Shown here: piece after piece, positions 8,113 to 16,588 of the stretch
How positions within the stretch are numbered: the first letter of the stretch is position 1
Layout of the letters: each line of letters opens with the position of its first letter
Assembly (NCBI GenBank): GCA_951812625.1
Contig: CATOSP010000002.1
Span: forward strand, 2,180,788 to 2,244,787
Reading direction: 5' to 3'
DNA from: an uncultured Dehalococcoidia bacterium
GTDB taxonomy: Bacteria > Chloroflexota > Dehalococcoidia > Lucifugimonadales > UBA3495
DNA length: 64,000 bases
Program-made: the position numbers and the translations under genes
Notes under the pieces: model-generated
What the model saw: the letters and a program-made list of their open reading frames with translations, nothing else
Databases searched by the model: none
What the model was told of the DNA's origin: nothing

Positions 8113-9714
8113 ATGTACTTCGATTCCCGGCGTTCCACGGTCCTGGCCAAACATGGAATGGTTGCCACCAGCCAACCCCTGGCGGCGGTTGCGGGTATGC
8201 AGGTCCTGATGCAGGGGGGCAATGCCGTCGATGCGGCTGTGGCAAGCGCTGCTGTGCTAAACGTCGTCGAACCAGTGTCCACCGGCATTGGCGGCGACAT
8301 GTTCGCCCTGGTGTGGAACAACCGGGAAAAGTCGGTACGGGCCATCAACGGCAGCGGCCGGTCTCCCAAAGCAGCGACCATCGGGGCCCTGGAAGCCGAA
8401 GGGCACCGCACGATGCCACAGGCCGGGGTCCATTCGGTGACCGTGCCTGGAGCAGTCCACGGGTGGGAAACCCTGCTGGCCGAGTGCGGCACCATGCCGA
8501 TGTCTGAACTGCTCCAACCTGCCATCCGGTATGCGGACGAAGGCTTTCCGGTATCGGACATCATCGCTTTCCAGTGGGCAGGCCAAGAAGAGAAGCTGGG
8601 CCGACTGCCTTCCGGCCAGGAGATGCTGCTCAACGGGCGCGCCCCCAAGCATGGAGAGGTGATGCAAATTCCCACCCTGGCGCGGACGTTGGAAGCGGTG
8701 GCCGAAGGCGGGTCGGAGGCATTCTACACCGGGGAAATTGCAGAAAAGATCGCGGCCTTCATCCAGGAGCAGGGCGGGTGCATGGAGACGGACGACCTTG
8801 TAACCCACTCCTCCGACTGGGAGGAACCCATCTCCACCGACTACCGGGGCGTCAAGTGCTGGGAGTGCCCGCCCAACGGCCAAGGAGTGGCAGCATTGGA
8901 AGCCCTGAACATCGTCGAGGGGTTCGACATTGCAGGGATGGGGTCACAAACGCCGGACACCTACCACCACTTGATCGAGGCCATGCGCCTAGCCTTCGCC
9001 GACGCCTTCCAATACGTGGCCGACCCGGGCCATGCCCATGTGCCAACGGCTGAGCTTCTTTCCAAGGACTTCGCCGCGAAACGCCGCGCCATGATCGATT
9101 CCCACAAGGCGATGAAATCGGTGCCCTACGGAAAGGTCCACGGGGGCAGCGATACGGTCTACATCAGTTCGGTGGACGGGGACGGCAACGCCTGCTCGTT
9201 CATATACAGCATCTACTCCAACTTCGGCTCCGGGCTGGTGGTGCCAGGGACGGGGATTGTTCTTCACAACCGGGGAGGTCTTTTCTCAATGGACCGGGAC
9301 CACGCCAATGCCCTGACCGGCGGCAAGCGCCCCTACCACACCATCATTCCCGGACTGGCGACCAAGGACAATGAGCTGTACCTGTGCTACGGGGTCATGG
9401 GGGCGTTCATGCAGCCCCAAGGCCACCTGCAGGTCATGACCAACCTGGTTGACCACGGCATGGACCCGCAGCAGGCGTTGAACGCGCTGAGGTTCATAGT
9501 TACGGAAGAAGACGTTGCCCTGGAGGAAGGGCTCTCCCCGGACATCATCGCGGACCTGAAGGGCCGGGGCCACAATATCAGGACGATTGACAGCTACTAC
9601 CGGGGGTTGTCGGGCGGGTTCGGAGGCGCGCAGCTAATCCAGCGAGACCCGGATACGGGGGTGCTGCGTGGGGCGTCGGAGCCTCGCAAGGACGGCTGCG
9701 CTGTTGGTTGGTAG
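8113..9714 (+). CDS. Gamma-glutamyltransferase/hydrolase family protein
   Basis: 533-aa N-terminal nucleophile hydrolase related to gamma-glutamyltranspeptidase. The N-terminus has GGNAVDAAVASAAVLNVVEP and STGIGGDMFAL, typical of the large subunit. The autocleavage/nucleophile region is GGSDTVYISSVDGDGNACSF, with Thr after Asp as likely nucleophile, followed by FGSGLVVPGTGIVLHNRG. No secretion signal is visible, unlike periplasmic GGTs, so it may act on cytosolic gamma-glutamyl or amide compounds. ATG 8113 was chosen over an upstream TTG (8104) because the family starts there and CGGAG is better placed. The gene stands alone on the plus strand. Confidence 0.9.
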   Translation: MYFDSRRSTVLAKHGMVATSQPLAAVAGMQVLMQGGNAVDAAVASAAVLNVVEPVSTGIGGDMFALVWNNREKSVRAINGSGRSPKAATIGALEAEGHRTMPQAGVHSVTVPGAVHGWETLLAECGTMPMSELLQPAIRYADEGFPVSDIIAFQWAGQEEKLGRLPSGQEMLLNGRAPKHGEVMQIPTLARTLEAVAEGGSEAFYTGEIAEKIAAFIQEQGGCMETDDLVTHSSDWEEPISTDYRGVKCWECPPNGQGVAALEALNIVEGFDIAGMGSQTPDTYHHLIEAMRLAFADAFQYVADPGHAHVPTAELLSKDFAAKRRAMIDSHKAMKSVPYGKVHGGSDTVYISSVDGDGNACSFIYSIYSNFGSGLVVPGTGIVLHNRGGLFSMDRDHANALTGGKRPYHTIIPGLATKDNELYLCYGVMGAFMQPQGHLQVMTNLVDHGMDPQQALNALRFIVTEEDVALEEGLSPDIIADLKGRGHNIRTIDSYYRGLSGGFGGAQLIQRDPDTGVLRGASEPRKDGCAVGW

Positions 9715-9739
9715 GAACCGGGGAGACAACGCTTATACT

Positions 9740-10141
9740 CTAACCGCTGGACAAGTCTACCGGGACAATGTCAGTCTGCGAAAAGTCATCGCCCTTGAAC
9801 ATCAACGACAGTCCAAGGGCGGATGCAAGCGCGTAAGGGAAAGTATCCCCGAAATTCAGAGATGCGGGTCCTCGGCCTCTCCCAAAACGACGGAAGGCTT
9901 CGCCTGCTAGTCGTACCTGGATCTCATCGGTTGGAATTAACCGGATATATGGTCTCTCCAGAAATTCGACCGCCTCCTGATATAATGTATCGCTTCTGCG
10001 AAGGGCAACGACAAAGAGTTCAACTGCTGTGGCCGTAGATACCAAGACCTCGCCGTCCTCAGCCATCGCCCTATTGAATTCATCCTTTTCCGGTTCGTTC
10101 ATAAGTACTGCCATGATGGCTGATGTGTCGGCCACCATCAT
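9740..10141 (-). CDS. vapC: PIN-domain toxin, VapC family
   Basis: 133-aa predicted Mg2+-dependent ribonuclease toxin. PIN acidic residues are visible: Asp5 (VADTSA), Glu41 (AVELF), Asp99 (NFGDTF) and Asp118/119 plus Asp124 (KGDDFSQTD). Length is standard for VapC. Its ATG overlaps the stop of the upstream gene by 4 bp (10138-10141), the translational coupling typical of antitoxin-toxin pairs. The partner is a HicB-like protein rather than a usual VapB, which is the unusual point. Confidence 0.88.
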   Translation of the reverse strand: MMVADTSAIMAVLMNEPEKDEFNRAMAEDGEVLVSTATAVELFVVALRRSDTLYQEAVEFLERPYIRLIPTDEIQVRLAGEAFRRFGRGRGPASLNFGDTFPYALASALGLSLMFKGDDFSQTDIVPVDLSSG

Positions 10142-10596
10142 TTCGGCAGTCCATACTCATCGTAAAGTTCGTCTTGCCAGGCAATGGACGGCGGATAGTT
10201 TACGTCGTACTCGTCCGGATGATCCTCTCGCCACTTGCGGCCTGCGTCGCCGAACCTTCCCAAGTCTTTCCTGATTTGCTCGGGCGTCATTTTTTGCCGT
10301 TGCCCGATCATCTGATCGACAGGGGTAATTGGCAAGATGCGTACATAGTTTTCTGCCAGGTAGTCCTGAAAGCCCTCGGCGCCACAAAACCGTTCCATCT
10401 CACCGAGTTGGAGTTCAACGGCTTCGCGCAACTGCTCCCGTGCCTGCTCCAGAGTATCGGATTGGGCCGCCGTGCCCAATTCCTGGCAAACGCCGACCCA
10501 TTGCCCCGCTTCTTCCAGGAAGTCCAGGGTCAGAAGCAACACGTAGTCAGGTGTTCCCTGGGCACTTCGGTGAATTAGCGTGGCTGTATCTTGCAC
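10138..10596 (-). CDS. HicB-like antitoxin candidate paired with VapC
   Basis: 152-aa protein. Residues about 12-60 resemble the HicB/UPF0150 fold (LTLDFLEEAGQWVGVCQEL, then a helix starting DTLEQAREQLREAVELQL). The C-terminal third is charged and rich in Asp/Glu/Tyr, plausibly the segment that wraps the toxin. The GTG start at 10596 is fixed by GGAGAG 6 nt upstream. No classic DNA-binding ribbon-helix-helix or AbrB domain is evident. The 4-bp overlap with vapC supports an antitoxin role; the exact family is uncertain. Confidence 0.65.
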   Translation of the reverse strand: MQDTATLIHRSAQGTPDYVLLLTLDFLEEAGQWVGVCQELGTAAQSDTLEQAREQLREAVELQLGEMERFCGAEGFQDYLAENYVRILPITPVDQMIGQRQKMTPEQIRKDLGRFGDAGRKWREDHPDEYDVNYPPSIAWQDELYDEYGLPK

Positions 10597-10717
10597 AGCA
10601 CTCTCCACGTGATTACTTTGAGCCCTGGGGCGGCTTCGCGTCCTGAGGGCACGCGATGTACAAGGGGCATCCCAACGGCGTGTCGGGACGCCCACTATCG
10701 CACCAGGTTGCCGACTC

Positions 10718-12622
10718 TTACTCTTCCAGCGTTGTTATGTCGCCTGGGTCGAGGCCCAGTTCCTGGGCTTTGAGGAGACGGCGCATGATTTTGCCGGAGC
10801 GGGTCTTGGGCAGTGTGGGGGTAAACTCGATCTCCGACGGCACCGCTATTGGTCCCAACTCCTGGCGGACGTGGAGTTGGAGGTCGCTGATCATCCGGTC
10901 TGACGGGTCGTTGCCAACCCGCAGGGTCACGAACCCCTTGATGGACTCTCCACGCAGTTCGTCGGGCTTGCCTATGACCGCTGCCTCGGCCACCGCCGGA
11001 TGGGAGACCAGGGCGCTTTCAACCTCGGCAGAGCCGATGCGGTGGCCCGCCACGTTCAGCACGTCGTCGGCGCGGCCCACGACCATGTAGTATCCGTCGG
11101 CGTCGCGCAGGGCCACGTCGCCGGTGAAGTAGACGCCCGGAATTGTGTTCCAGTTCTCGGCGTAGCGGTCGGGGTCGCCGTAGACGGTGCGGAAGAAGTG
11201 TGGGAAGGGTTTCCTGATAATGAGGATACCCCCCTTGTCTGGCTCCTCGATGGGCTGGCCCTCCCGGTCAACGATGTCCAACTCTGCGCCGGGCAGGGGC
11301 TTTCCGACGCGACCCGGCTTGGAGGTCATGTTGGCCAGGGTGCCCAGGCAAGGGCCACCGGTTTCGGTCTGCCACCAGTTGTCCACCAGGTAGGCCCACT
11401 CGCCATTGCCGCAGATGTACTCGTAGGCCCACTTCTGGGCCTCCGGGTTCAGGGGTTCACCGGCGCAGGTGAGGAAGCGCAGGGAGCGCAGATTGTAATT
11501 CTGCGGGTGCTCCTCTCCGTAGCGCATCAGCATACGCACCAGGGTCGGCGCGGTGAAGATTACGTTGACGCCGTACTTCTCGATGATTTCGTAGAAGACG
11601 TGGGGGCCCGGGTAATCGGGAGCACCCTCGCGGAACACTGTGGTTGCCCCGGCAATCAAGGGTGCGTAGACAATGTAGCTGTGGCCCACAACCCAGCCGA
11701 TGTCCGAAGTGCACCAGAAGACGTCGTTGTCCTTGATGTCCCAGAAGGTCTTGAAGTGGTAGTAGGTACCCACCATGTAGCCGCCATGGACGTGCTGTAC
11801 GCCCTTGGGTTTGCCGGTGGTACCACTGGTGTAGAGGATATACAGCGGGTCCTCGGCCTCCATCACTTCAGCAGGGCAGTCGATATCGCCGCTGTTGAGC
11901 AGATCATCGAAGTCCACCTCTTTCGGGCCTAGGGGAGGTTTCTCGTCCTCCCTACGCCAAACGATGACGTGCTGGAGGACGTCAAGACCCTGAACGGCCT
12001 CGTCGGCGATGCCTTTGAGATCCACCCGGTTGCCGCGGCGGTATCCTGCGTCTCCAGTGATGAGCACCTTGGCTTGTGCATCCAGGATGCGGTCGCGCAG
12101 TGAGCCGACGCTGAAGCCGGCATAGACGACGCTGTGGACCGCGCCGATGCGGGCGCAGGCCAGCATTGCAATCGCCCCCTCGGGTGTCAGGGGCATATAT
12201 ATGACCACCCGGTCGCCCTTGCCCACGCCCAGGGACTTGAGGCCGTTGGCGAAGCGGTTGACCAGTTGGGCCAGCCGCCCGTAGGTGAACACCCGCTCCT
12301 CTCCGTCCTCACCCAGCCAGATGAACGCAGCCTTGTTCTTGTTGGGGGTGTTCAAATGGCGATCCAGGCAGTTGTAGGTGATGTTGCACTGGCCTCCGAG
12401 GAACCACTGGAAGGTGGGGTAGTCCCACTGGAACACCTTGTCCCAGGGCTTGAACCACTCCAGTTCCGAGGCGACGCCGGCCCAGAAGGCTTCGGGGTCC
12501 TCGGCGGCGCGGCGGTAGGTCGCTTCGTAGTCCTGTAGGGTGGCCTGGCTGGCCACGTGGGCGGGAGGATCGATGGAGCCAGTCTCCTGGAGTAGATGGT
12601 CAATCTGTCCCTGTTGTACCAT
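10718..12622 (-). CDS. acs: Acetyl-coenzyme A synthetase
   Basis: 634-aa AMP-forming acetyl-CoA synthetase, converting acetate, ATP and CoA to acetyl-CoA. ANL-family motifs are present: YTSGTTGKPKGVQHVHGGYM (P-loop-like A3), WWQTETGGP (acyl pocket), YFTGDVALRDADGYYMVVGR (hinge), and the catalytic Lys in KTRSGKIMRR near the C-terminus. The ATG at 12622 has AAGGAG 7 nt upstream; upstream in-frame codons are not family-like. Length matches Acs. The Lys in the SGK motif is the residue acetylated by Pat in other bacteria. Monocistronic by spacing, and divergent from the rhodanese gene. Confidence 0.96.
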   Translation of the reverse strand: MVQQGQIDHLLQETGSIDPPAHVASQATLQDYEATYRRAAEDPEAFWAGVASELEWFKPWDKVFQWDYPTFQWFLGGQCNITYNCLDRHLNTPNKNKAAFIWLGEDGEERVFTYGRLAQLVNRFANGLKSLGVGKGDRVVIYMPLTPEGAIAMLACARIGAVHSVVYAGFSVGSLRDRILDAQAKVLITGDAGYRRGNRVDLKGIADEAVQGLDVLQHVIVWRREDEKPPLGPKEVDFDDLLNSGDIDCPAEVMEAEDPLYILYTSGTTGKPKGVQHVHGGYMVGTYYHFKTFWDIKDNDVFWCTSDIGWVVGHSYIVYAPLIAGATTVFREGAPDYPGPHVFYEIIEKYGVNVIFTAPTLVRMLMRYGEEHPQNYNLRSLRFLTCAGEPLNPEAQKWAYEYICGNGEWAYLVDNWWQTETGGPCLGTLANMTSKPGRVGKPLPGAELDIVDREGQPIEEPDKGGILIIRKPFPHFFRTVYGDPDRYAENWNTIPGVYFTGDVALRDADGYYMVVGRADDVLNVAGHRIGSAEVESALVSHPAVAEAAVIGKPDELRGESIKGFVTLRVGNDPSDRMISDLQLHVRQELGPIAVPSEIEFTPTLPKTRSGKIMRRLLKAQELGLDPGDITTLEE

Positions 12623-12821
12623 GATGTTCTCCTTATCGCTTGCCGATTTCGGGGACGGCACAGAGCCCGAGAGTGCCACTCTCACCAAGAGTCTGATGTC
12701 AAACCACCCCAATATGCTCGGCTGTAACTTTGCATCACGGGTTGGCGGGGTTGCTTCCCTATTCTACCCCCGGCGGTGGGCAGCAACAAGAAACGCATGG
12801 CGCCGCCGAGTTGGCGGCTTG

Positions 12822-12850
12822 TTGACCCTCCCTGGAGGCTATCTTACAAT
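12822..12850 (+). promoter_or_regulatory. Sigma-70-type promoter of the rhodanese gene
   Basis: TTGACC at 12822-12827, a 17-nt spacer, and TACAAT at 12845-12850. Transcription should begin near 12857, giving a leader of about 60 nt before the ATG at 12916. Confidence 0.65.
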
Positions 12851-12915
12851 CGGCGCGGGCCGTACACTGACGGGTACTACTCACAATGGGCCATTAGCAA
12901 TGGTGGGGGAACGAA

Positions 12916-13743
12916 ATGACAACGCAAGGTTATACACATCCTGAATTTCTGGTTGACGCCACCTGGGTCGAAGAACATCTGGATGATCCCAATGTGGTCA
13001 TCGTGGATACGGACCTGGACCCGGCGTATACGCGGGGACATATTCCCGGGGCGGTGCTAGTACCGGACAATTTCGAGAAGGACCCAGACAGCGGACGGGT
13101 ACACATCATGAACCCGGAACAGTTCGCCGCCATGTGCCAGGGTTTGGGAATCGGCGACGACACTCACGTGATCACCTACGACAACTCCCAGAGTCTCTAT
13201 GCCGCCCGGCTCTGGTGGGCGTTGAATTACTATGGACATACCAACGTACAGGTGCTGAACGGCGGCTGGCGGCGTTGGGTTAACGAGGGACGGCGCATCG
13301 AGTTGACTCGCGCCCGGCCCCCCGCTGGGAGGACATTCACTCCCTCAGCGAATGAGACAATTATGTGCCGCATCGACGAACTGAAGGAGAACCATAACAA
13401 GCCAGATGTTGCCGTATGGGACGTCCGCAGCGACGGCGAGTGGGACGGCAGCGGAGACCGGGGAAACCTGAAGAGAGGCCGCGTTCCGGGAGCAGTCCAC
13501 CTGGAATGGTTCAACATGCTGGACCGTGATACCCATCAGTTCAAGTCCGCACAGGAAATCCGGGACATTCTCGCCGGGCTTGGCATAACGCCGGATAAAA
13601 CGGTGTATACGTATTGACAGGGCGGCATCCGTTCGGCGAACGGAAACTTTGTCCTCCAACTGGTGGGTTACCAAAAGGCCAAGAACTACGACGGCTCGAT
13701 GGGCGAGTGGGCTAACCGGGAAGACACGCCGATGGAGCTGTAG
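12916..13743 (+). CDS. Two-domain rhodanese/sulfurtransferase with in-frame TGA at the catalytic Cys (predicted selenoprotein)
   Basis: Thiosulfate/3-mercaptopyruvate-type sulfurtransferase of 275 aa if TGA at 13615-13617 is read as selenocysteine (residue 234); stopping there gives 233 aa without an active site. The N-terminal inactive rhodanese domain holds GHIPGAVLVP and VLNGGWRRW; the C-terminal domain has VWDVRSDGEWDG and GRVPGAVHLEW. The catalytic loop reads TVYTY-(TGA)-QGGIRSA, where homologues have Cys. After TGA the frame stays open, and the tail VGYQKAKNYDGSMGEWAN matches the conserved family end before TAG at 13741. A stem-loop follows TGA. ATG 12916 has GGGGGA upstream. A sequencing error or pseudogene is the main alternative. 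Confidence 0.8.
13628..13644 (+). promoter_or_regulatory. Candidate bacterial SECIS stem-loop
   Basis: A 7-bp perfect stem (13628-13634 with 13638-13644) carries a GGC apical loop. Seventeen nt separate the TGA from the first loop G. This spacing and a G at the start of the loop match the loose consensus for bacterial SECIS elements bound by SelB. It lies wholly within the continued coding frame. Confidence 0.6.
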
Positions 13744-13801
13744 TTGGCGATTTCTTCTCGGCTCAACAGCGCGTCGACAGTCCGCACAGACCCCATGGGA
13801 A

Positions 13802-13827
13802 AGCCGCCCTTCTTGCATGGGGCGGCT
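13802..13827 (+). terminator. Possible terminator hairpin after the rhodanese gene
   Basis: 8-bp perfect GC-rich stem (13802-13809 with 13820-13827) 58 bp after the TAG. There is no T-tract, so factor-independent termination is uncertain. Confidence 0.35.
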
Positions 13828-13838
13828 CACTACATTAG

Positions 13839-13894
13839 AGACCGGGTGCTAAAGACCGGGTGCTAAAGACCGGGTGCTAAAGACCGGGTGCTGA
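13839..13894. repeat. Four tandem copies of a 14-bp repeat
   Basis: Unit agaccgggtgctaa at 13839, 13853, 13867 and 13881; the last copy has one change (ctga). It lies between the convergent ends of the rhodanese and alpha/beta-hydrolase genes. The near-perfect array suggests slippage; no function is evident. Confidence 0.95.
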
Positions 13895-13898
13895 AGCT

Positions 13899-15896
13899 TC
13901 AGGTGGTGCGCTTCACTCCACCCGCGAGGGCGTCATAAAGGTCCCTTCCCTGCTCCTCGAAAGTTCCCATGTCCTCGGACAGAGCGTATCCCTGAGCCAC
14001 AAGCAACTGCCCAGCCTTCTTGACCTGCGCCACGTAATCATCCCTAGAAGCGTACCGTTCTTCTATCGAACGACGTGGGTCTCCCGCGGCCTCCCGGTCC
14101 TTGCGGGTGGCCGGAAAGGGGATTGTGGAACCTTTCAGCGTCCCCCCCGATGCGCCTCCGGATGACAGTACCTGATCGTCGCCACCGATGGCCCGGTGGC
14201 GCATGTTCCAGCCGGTGTATGTAGCCAGGGGAGCAGTAACGAAGGGCAAGGGCACTCCAGACACCTCGTTGCCGTCAGCGTCTACGCTGGATACCACCCG
14301 AGGGTATGCACCGCCGACCTTGGCCGGTATGACCGTCGGCACCCTGGGGTCGGGGCCGAAGTCGAGCCGGGTGAACCTGCGCAGTTGGCCCGGGAACCCA
14401 ACGCCGGGGATTGACCGGAAGGTGTCCATGACCGCCTCGGGTGATACCCCTGTGCCGTCGGACAACGTGGGGTAGGCACTGGGCGGCGGGGCTTCACCGG
14501 AGGTGGCCCATCGGTCCAGATTAACCAGTGCGGCCCGGAGCAACGGCCTGTAGTCCAGGCAGTTGAATAGCTGCTGTGCGCGGTATTCGCTTGCCCCATC
14601 CCGGTCAGCCAGAGGCAGACCATCGACTGCATGTTGGGTCCCACCCAGCATGTAGACGCGAACCCATTCCGGCGGCGTGATGTCCCGTTCTCCGTTTATC
14701 TCGGTGTGGAGCAGGGCTCCGTGCCCTCCCCAATACTCGGACGGGGTGTTGACGTACATGATCTTCGGGCGGTTTCCCTTTGAGATCAGGCGTGAGAGGA
14801 TGCCGTCGGTCAGTCCGGTCTCCGGGTCGGCCTGGTCCTCGTCGCTGAAGGGGAACAAGCTGTTTGTGCTACGGCTGGCCTGGCTGGAAGGTTGCGCGAA
14901 GCGGTGGTTAAACTCGCCCCGCTTGCCCCCGGCCACGTGGGGGATGAAACCGTCGAATACTGGTCGCCCTTCCTCGTCGAGGTTCAGGCCAAGGTAGAGG
15001 AAGTGGCGGAGGAACCTGCCGCTCTGGGAGACGCCGAAGCTGTAGGCCGCGTCCATGCTGCCGGCACAGGGATTCCCATCCGATTCTCCAGCGTAGCGCA
15101 AGAAGGACGCGATGTCCCGCGTTGCCAGAAGCCCTGCACCGGCTATGGGCGCACCGGTGGTGTTGTATATGACCTGGTACACCTTGCCCGGCTGGAATTC
15201 CGCCTCCATGTAGACGTTGCAAGGGTCTGGCACCCTGCGGTCACCGTCCAGTCTCGAGAACGACCACTGATCCCGGGGAATCACTTCCTCCGGGGCGTTT
15301 TCATGCTCCTGCACGGTGAGCACCGAGTCCCAGTCCTCCAGATTGTTGCAGGGATAGGGAATGTGCGCCCGGTCGGAGAGGTACTGGACCTTCGCCGGAG
15401 TGTTGGGTTGGAATGTGACCACAACCTTGCCTGATACTGGCTGGCCATCGGCCATGGCCTGGGGAGCCTGGATGCGCAGCATTCCCGGTCCCTCAGGCAC
15501 GTCGTGCTGCCAGCCGCACCAGACAACGGTATAGCCGTAGCGCATCAGGAAGCCGTTGCCGGGCCCCTGCTGCTCTCCCGGCGCAACGTCGGGGGAGCTG
15601 TTCAGGTTCCTCAAGGCCAGCGGCTTGCCCCGGTTGGGCACGTCCAGAAGCAGGCGGCGGCTGCCCTTGCCGGGATCAACAGGGGCCAGCAGGCGGAAAT
15701 CCGCGGAGAAAGTTACCCGGCCATCAGATTCTCTGGGAGCAAGTTCGATGTCAGCAATTCTTTCATTTGCTTCGTGGGTGGGGTCCACGCTGAAGTGGAC
15801 CCGGCCCTCAATCTGCTCATACGCTCCCACGTCGCCGAATTCCTCGCCTTCGGCGTAGGGTTGGCGGGACGTGATCACCATTTTCGTAACTGGCAT
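13899..15896 (-). CDS. Alpha/beta hydrolase domain-containing protein, large
   Basis: 665-aa protein of the large alpha/beta-hydrolase-domain family (about 600-700 aa) found in Actinobacteria and Chloroflexota. The nucleophile elbow is SFGVSQSGRFLRHFL (G-x-S-x-G type), in the middle of the chain. N-terminal beta-rich repeats include GDVGAYEQIEGRVHFSVDP and LLLDVPNRGK. Neither a signal peptide nor a membrane segment is visible. The start at 15896 has GAGAGGAG upstream; the longer frame to 15935 is less likely. Substrates are unknown for most members. Monocistronic, convergent with the rhodanese gene. Confidence 0.75.
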   Translation of the reverse strand: MPVTKMVITSRQPYAEGEEFGDVGAYEQIEGRVHFSVDPTHEANERIADIELAPRESDGRVTFSADFRLLAPVDPGKGSRRLLLDVPNRGKPLALRNLNSSPDVAPGEQQGPGNGFLMRYGYTVVWCGWQHDVPEGPGMLRIQAPQAMADGQPVSGKVVVTFQPNTPAKVQYLSDRAHIPYPCNNLEDWDSVLTVQEHENAPEEVIPRDQWSFSRLDGDRRVPDPCNVYMEAEFQPGKVYQVIYNTTGAPIAGAGLLATRDIASFLRYAGESDGNPCAGSMDAAYSFGVSQSGRFLRHFLYLGLNLDEEGRPVFDGFIPHVAGGKRGEFNHRFAQPSSQASRSTNSLFPFSDEDQADPETGLTDGILSRLISKGNRPKIMYVNTPSEYWGGHGALLHTEINGERDITPPEWVRVYMLGGTQHAVDGLPLADRDGASEYRAQQLFNCLDYRPLLRAALVNLDRWATSGEAPPPSAYPTLSDGTGVSPEAVMDTFRSIPGVGFPGQLRRFTRLDFGPDPRVPTVIPAKVGGAYPRVVSSVDADGNEVSGVPLPFVTAPLATYTGWNMRHRAIGGDDQVLSSGGASGGTLKGSTIPFPATRKDREAAGDPRRSIEERYASRDDYVAQVKKAGQLLVAQGYALSEDMGTFEEQGRDLYDALAGGVKRTT

Positions 15897-16588
15897 GGCT
15901 CTCCTCTCAGGGTTTCCGATAAGGTCCTGCCTCATGCTGCCCGACCGTATCGGAAACAGACATCCAACTCAGGTCTACGCCGAATCATAGCCCTGAGGGT
16001 ACGCCGGGGCAAGGTTTACATGGCCGAAACATGCTGTTCAAACAATGTTTTCAGAAAAGTTCCCCCACGGTTACATCCCCGTCATTAACTTGAAACACTA
16101 TCGGACTATCGTGGTATGAGCAGACCCATACCGCGTTTGGCCGCACACCGCAAGACTTCCCACACAGAGGGCAACACCGGCGCTGATTACGCATAACTGA
16201 TACACCGGAGATAAGGCCGAAACACGGCCACAGCGCTGCTCTGCCCGACATCATCGCGGCTGTCGGCTCGGGTTGGGAATTCCCGGTCGCGCTCCCCCTA
16301 CGCCGAGACGTCGCGGAATGCAGCACGACAGGCGTGGACCACGCGCGATCGAGAACCGCACAGACTCCTCTGGCCGGGACCAACAGGATCCGGCCCTGAA
16401 TTTGCAAGCCCCCACCGCCGGGCCCCGTTTCCACCCACGGGGCCCGGCTCCCAATTTCGGCGGAAAGCAAATTCCCCTTGCCACCCGACGGCACATTAGC
16501 CACAATGCCTGTGGTCGCCTACTGCACGGGCAACCTGACCTTAGGCGTCGAGAGACCAGAGACCAATTTCTGGCAAGGGAGGCCGAGG
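15897..16588. other. Intergenic region with little recognisable content
   Basis: About 690 bp between divergent genes. Apart from a weak 47-codon zinc-ribbon-like frame (16051-16194, minus), nothing convincing is seen. It presumably holds the promoters for both flanking genes. Confidence 0.5.
16051..16194 (-). CDS. Possible small zinc-ribbon protein or remnant (47 aa)
   Basis: A short frame encodes CPLCGKSCG followed by VWVCSYH, a possible Cys4 zinc ribbon, then an acidic tail. No good ribosome-binding site is visible. It may be a real microprotein, a decayed fragment or chance. Weak call. Confidence 0.25.
   Translation of the reverse strand: MRNQRRCCPLCGKSCGVRPNAVWVCSYHDSPIVFQVNDGDVTVGELF

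Noticed and set aside
12916-13617. Treating the rhodanese as a normal 233-aa protein ending at TGA
   Set aside because: It would end one codon before the active-site loop residues QGGIRS, while homology continues in frame; a Sec codon or, less likely, a broken gene explains it better.
13839-13894. CRISPR array
   Set aside because: 14-bp units directly abut with no spacers and no cas genes are nearby.
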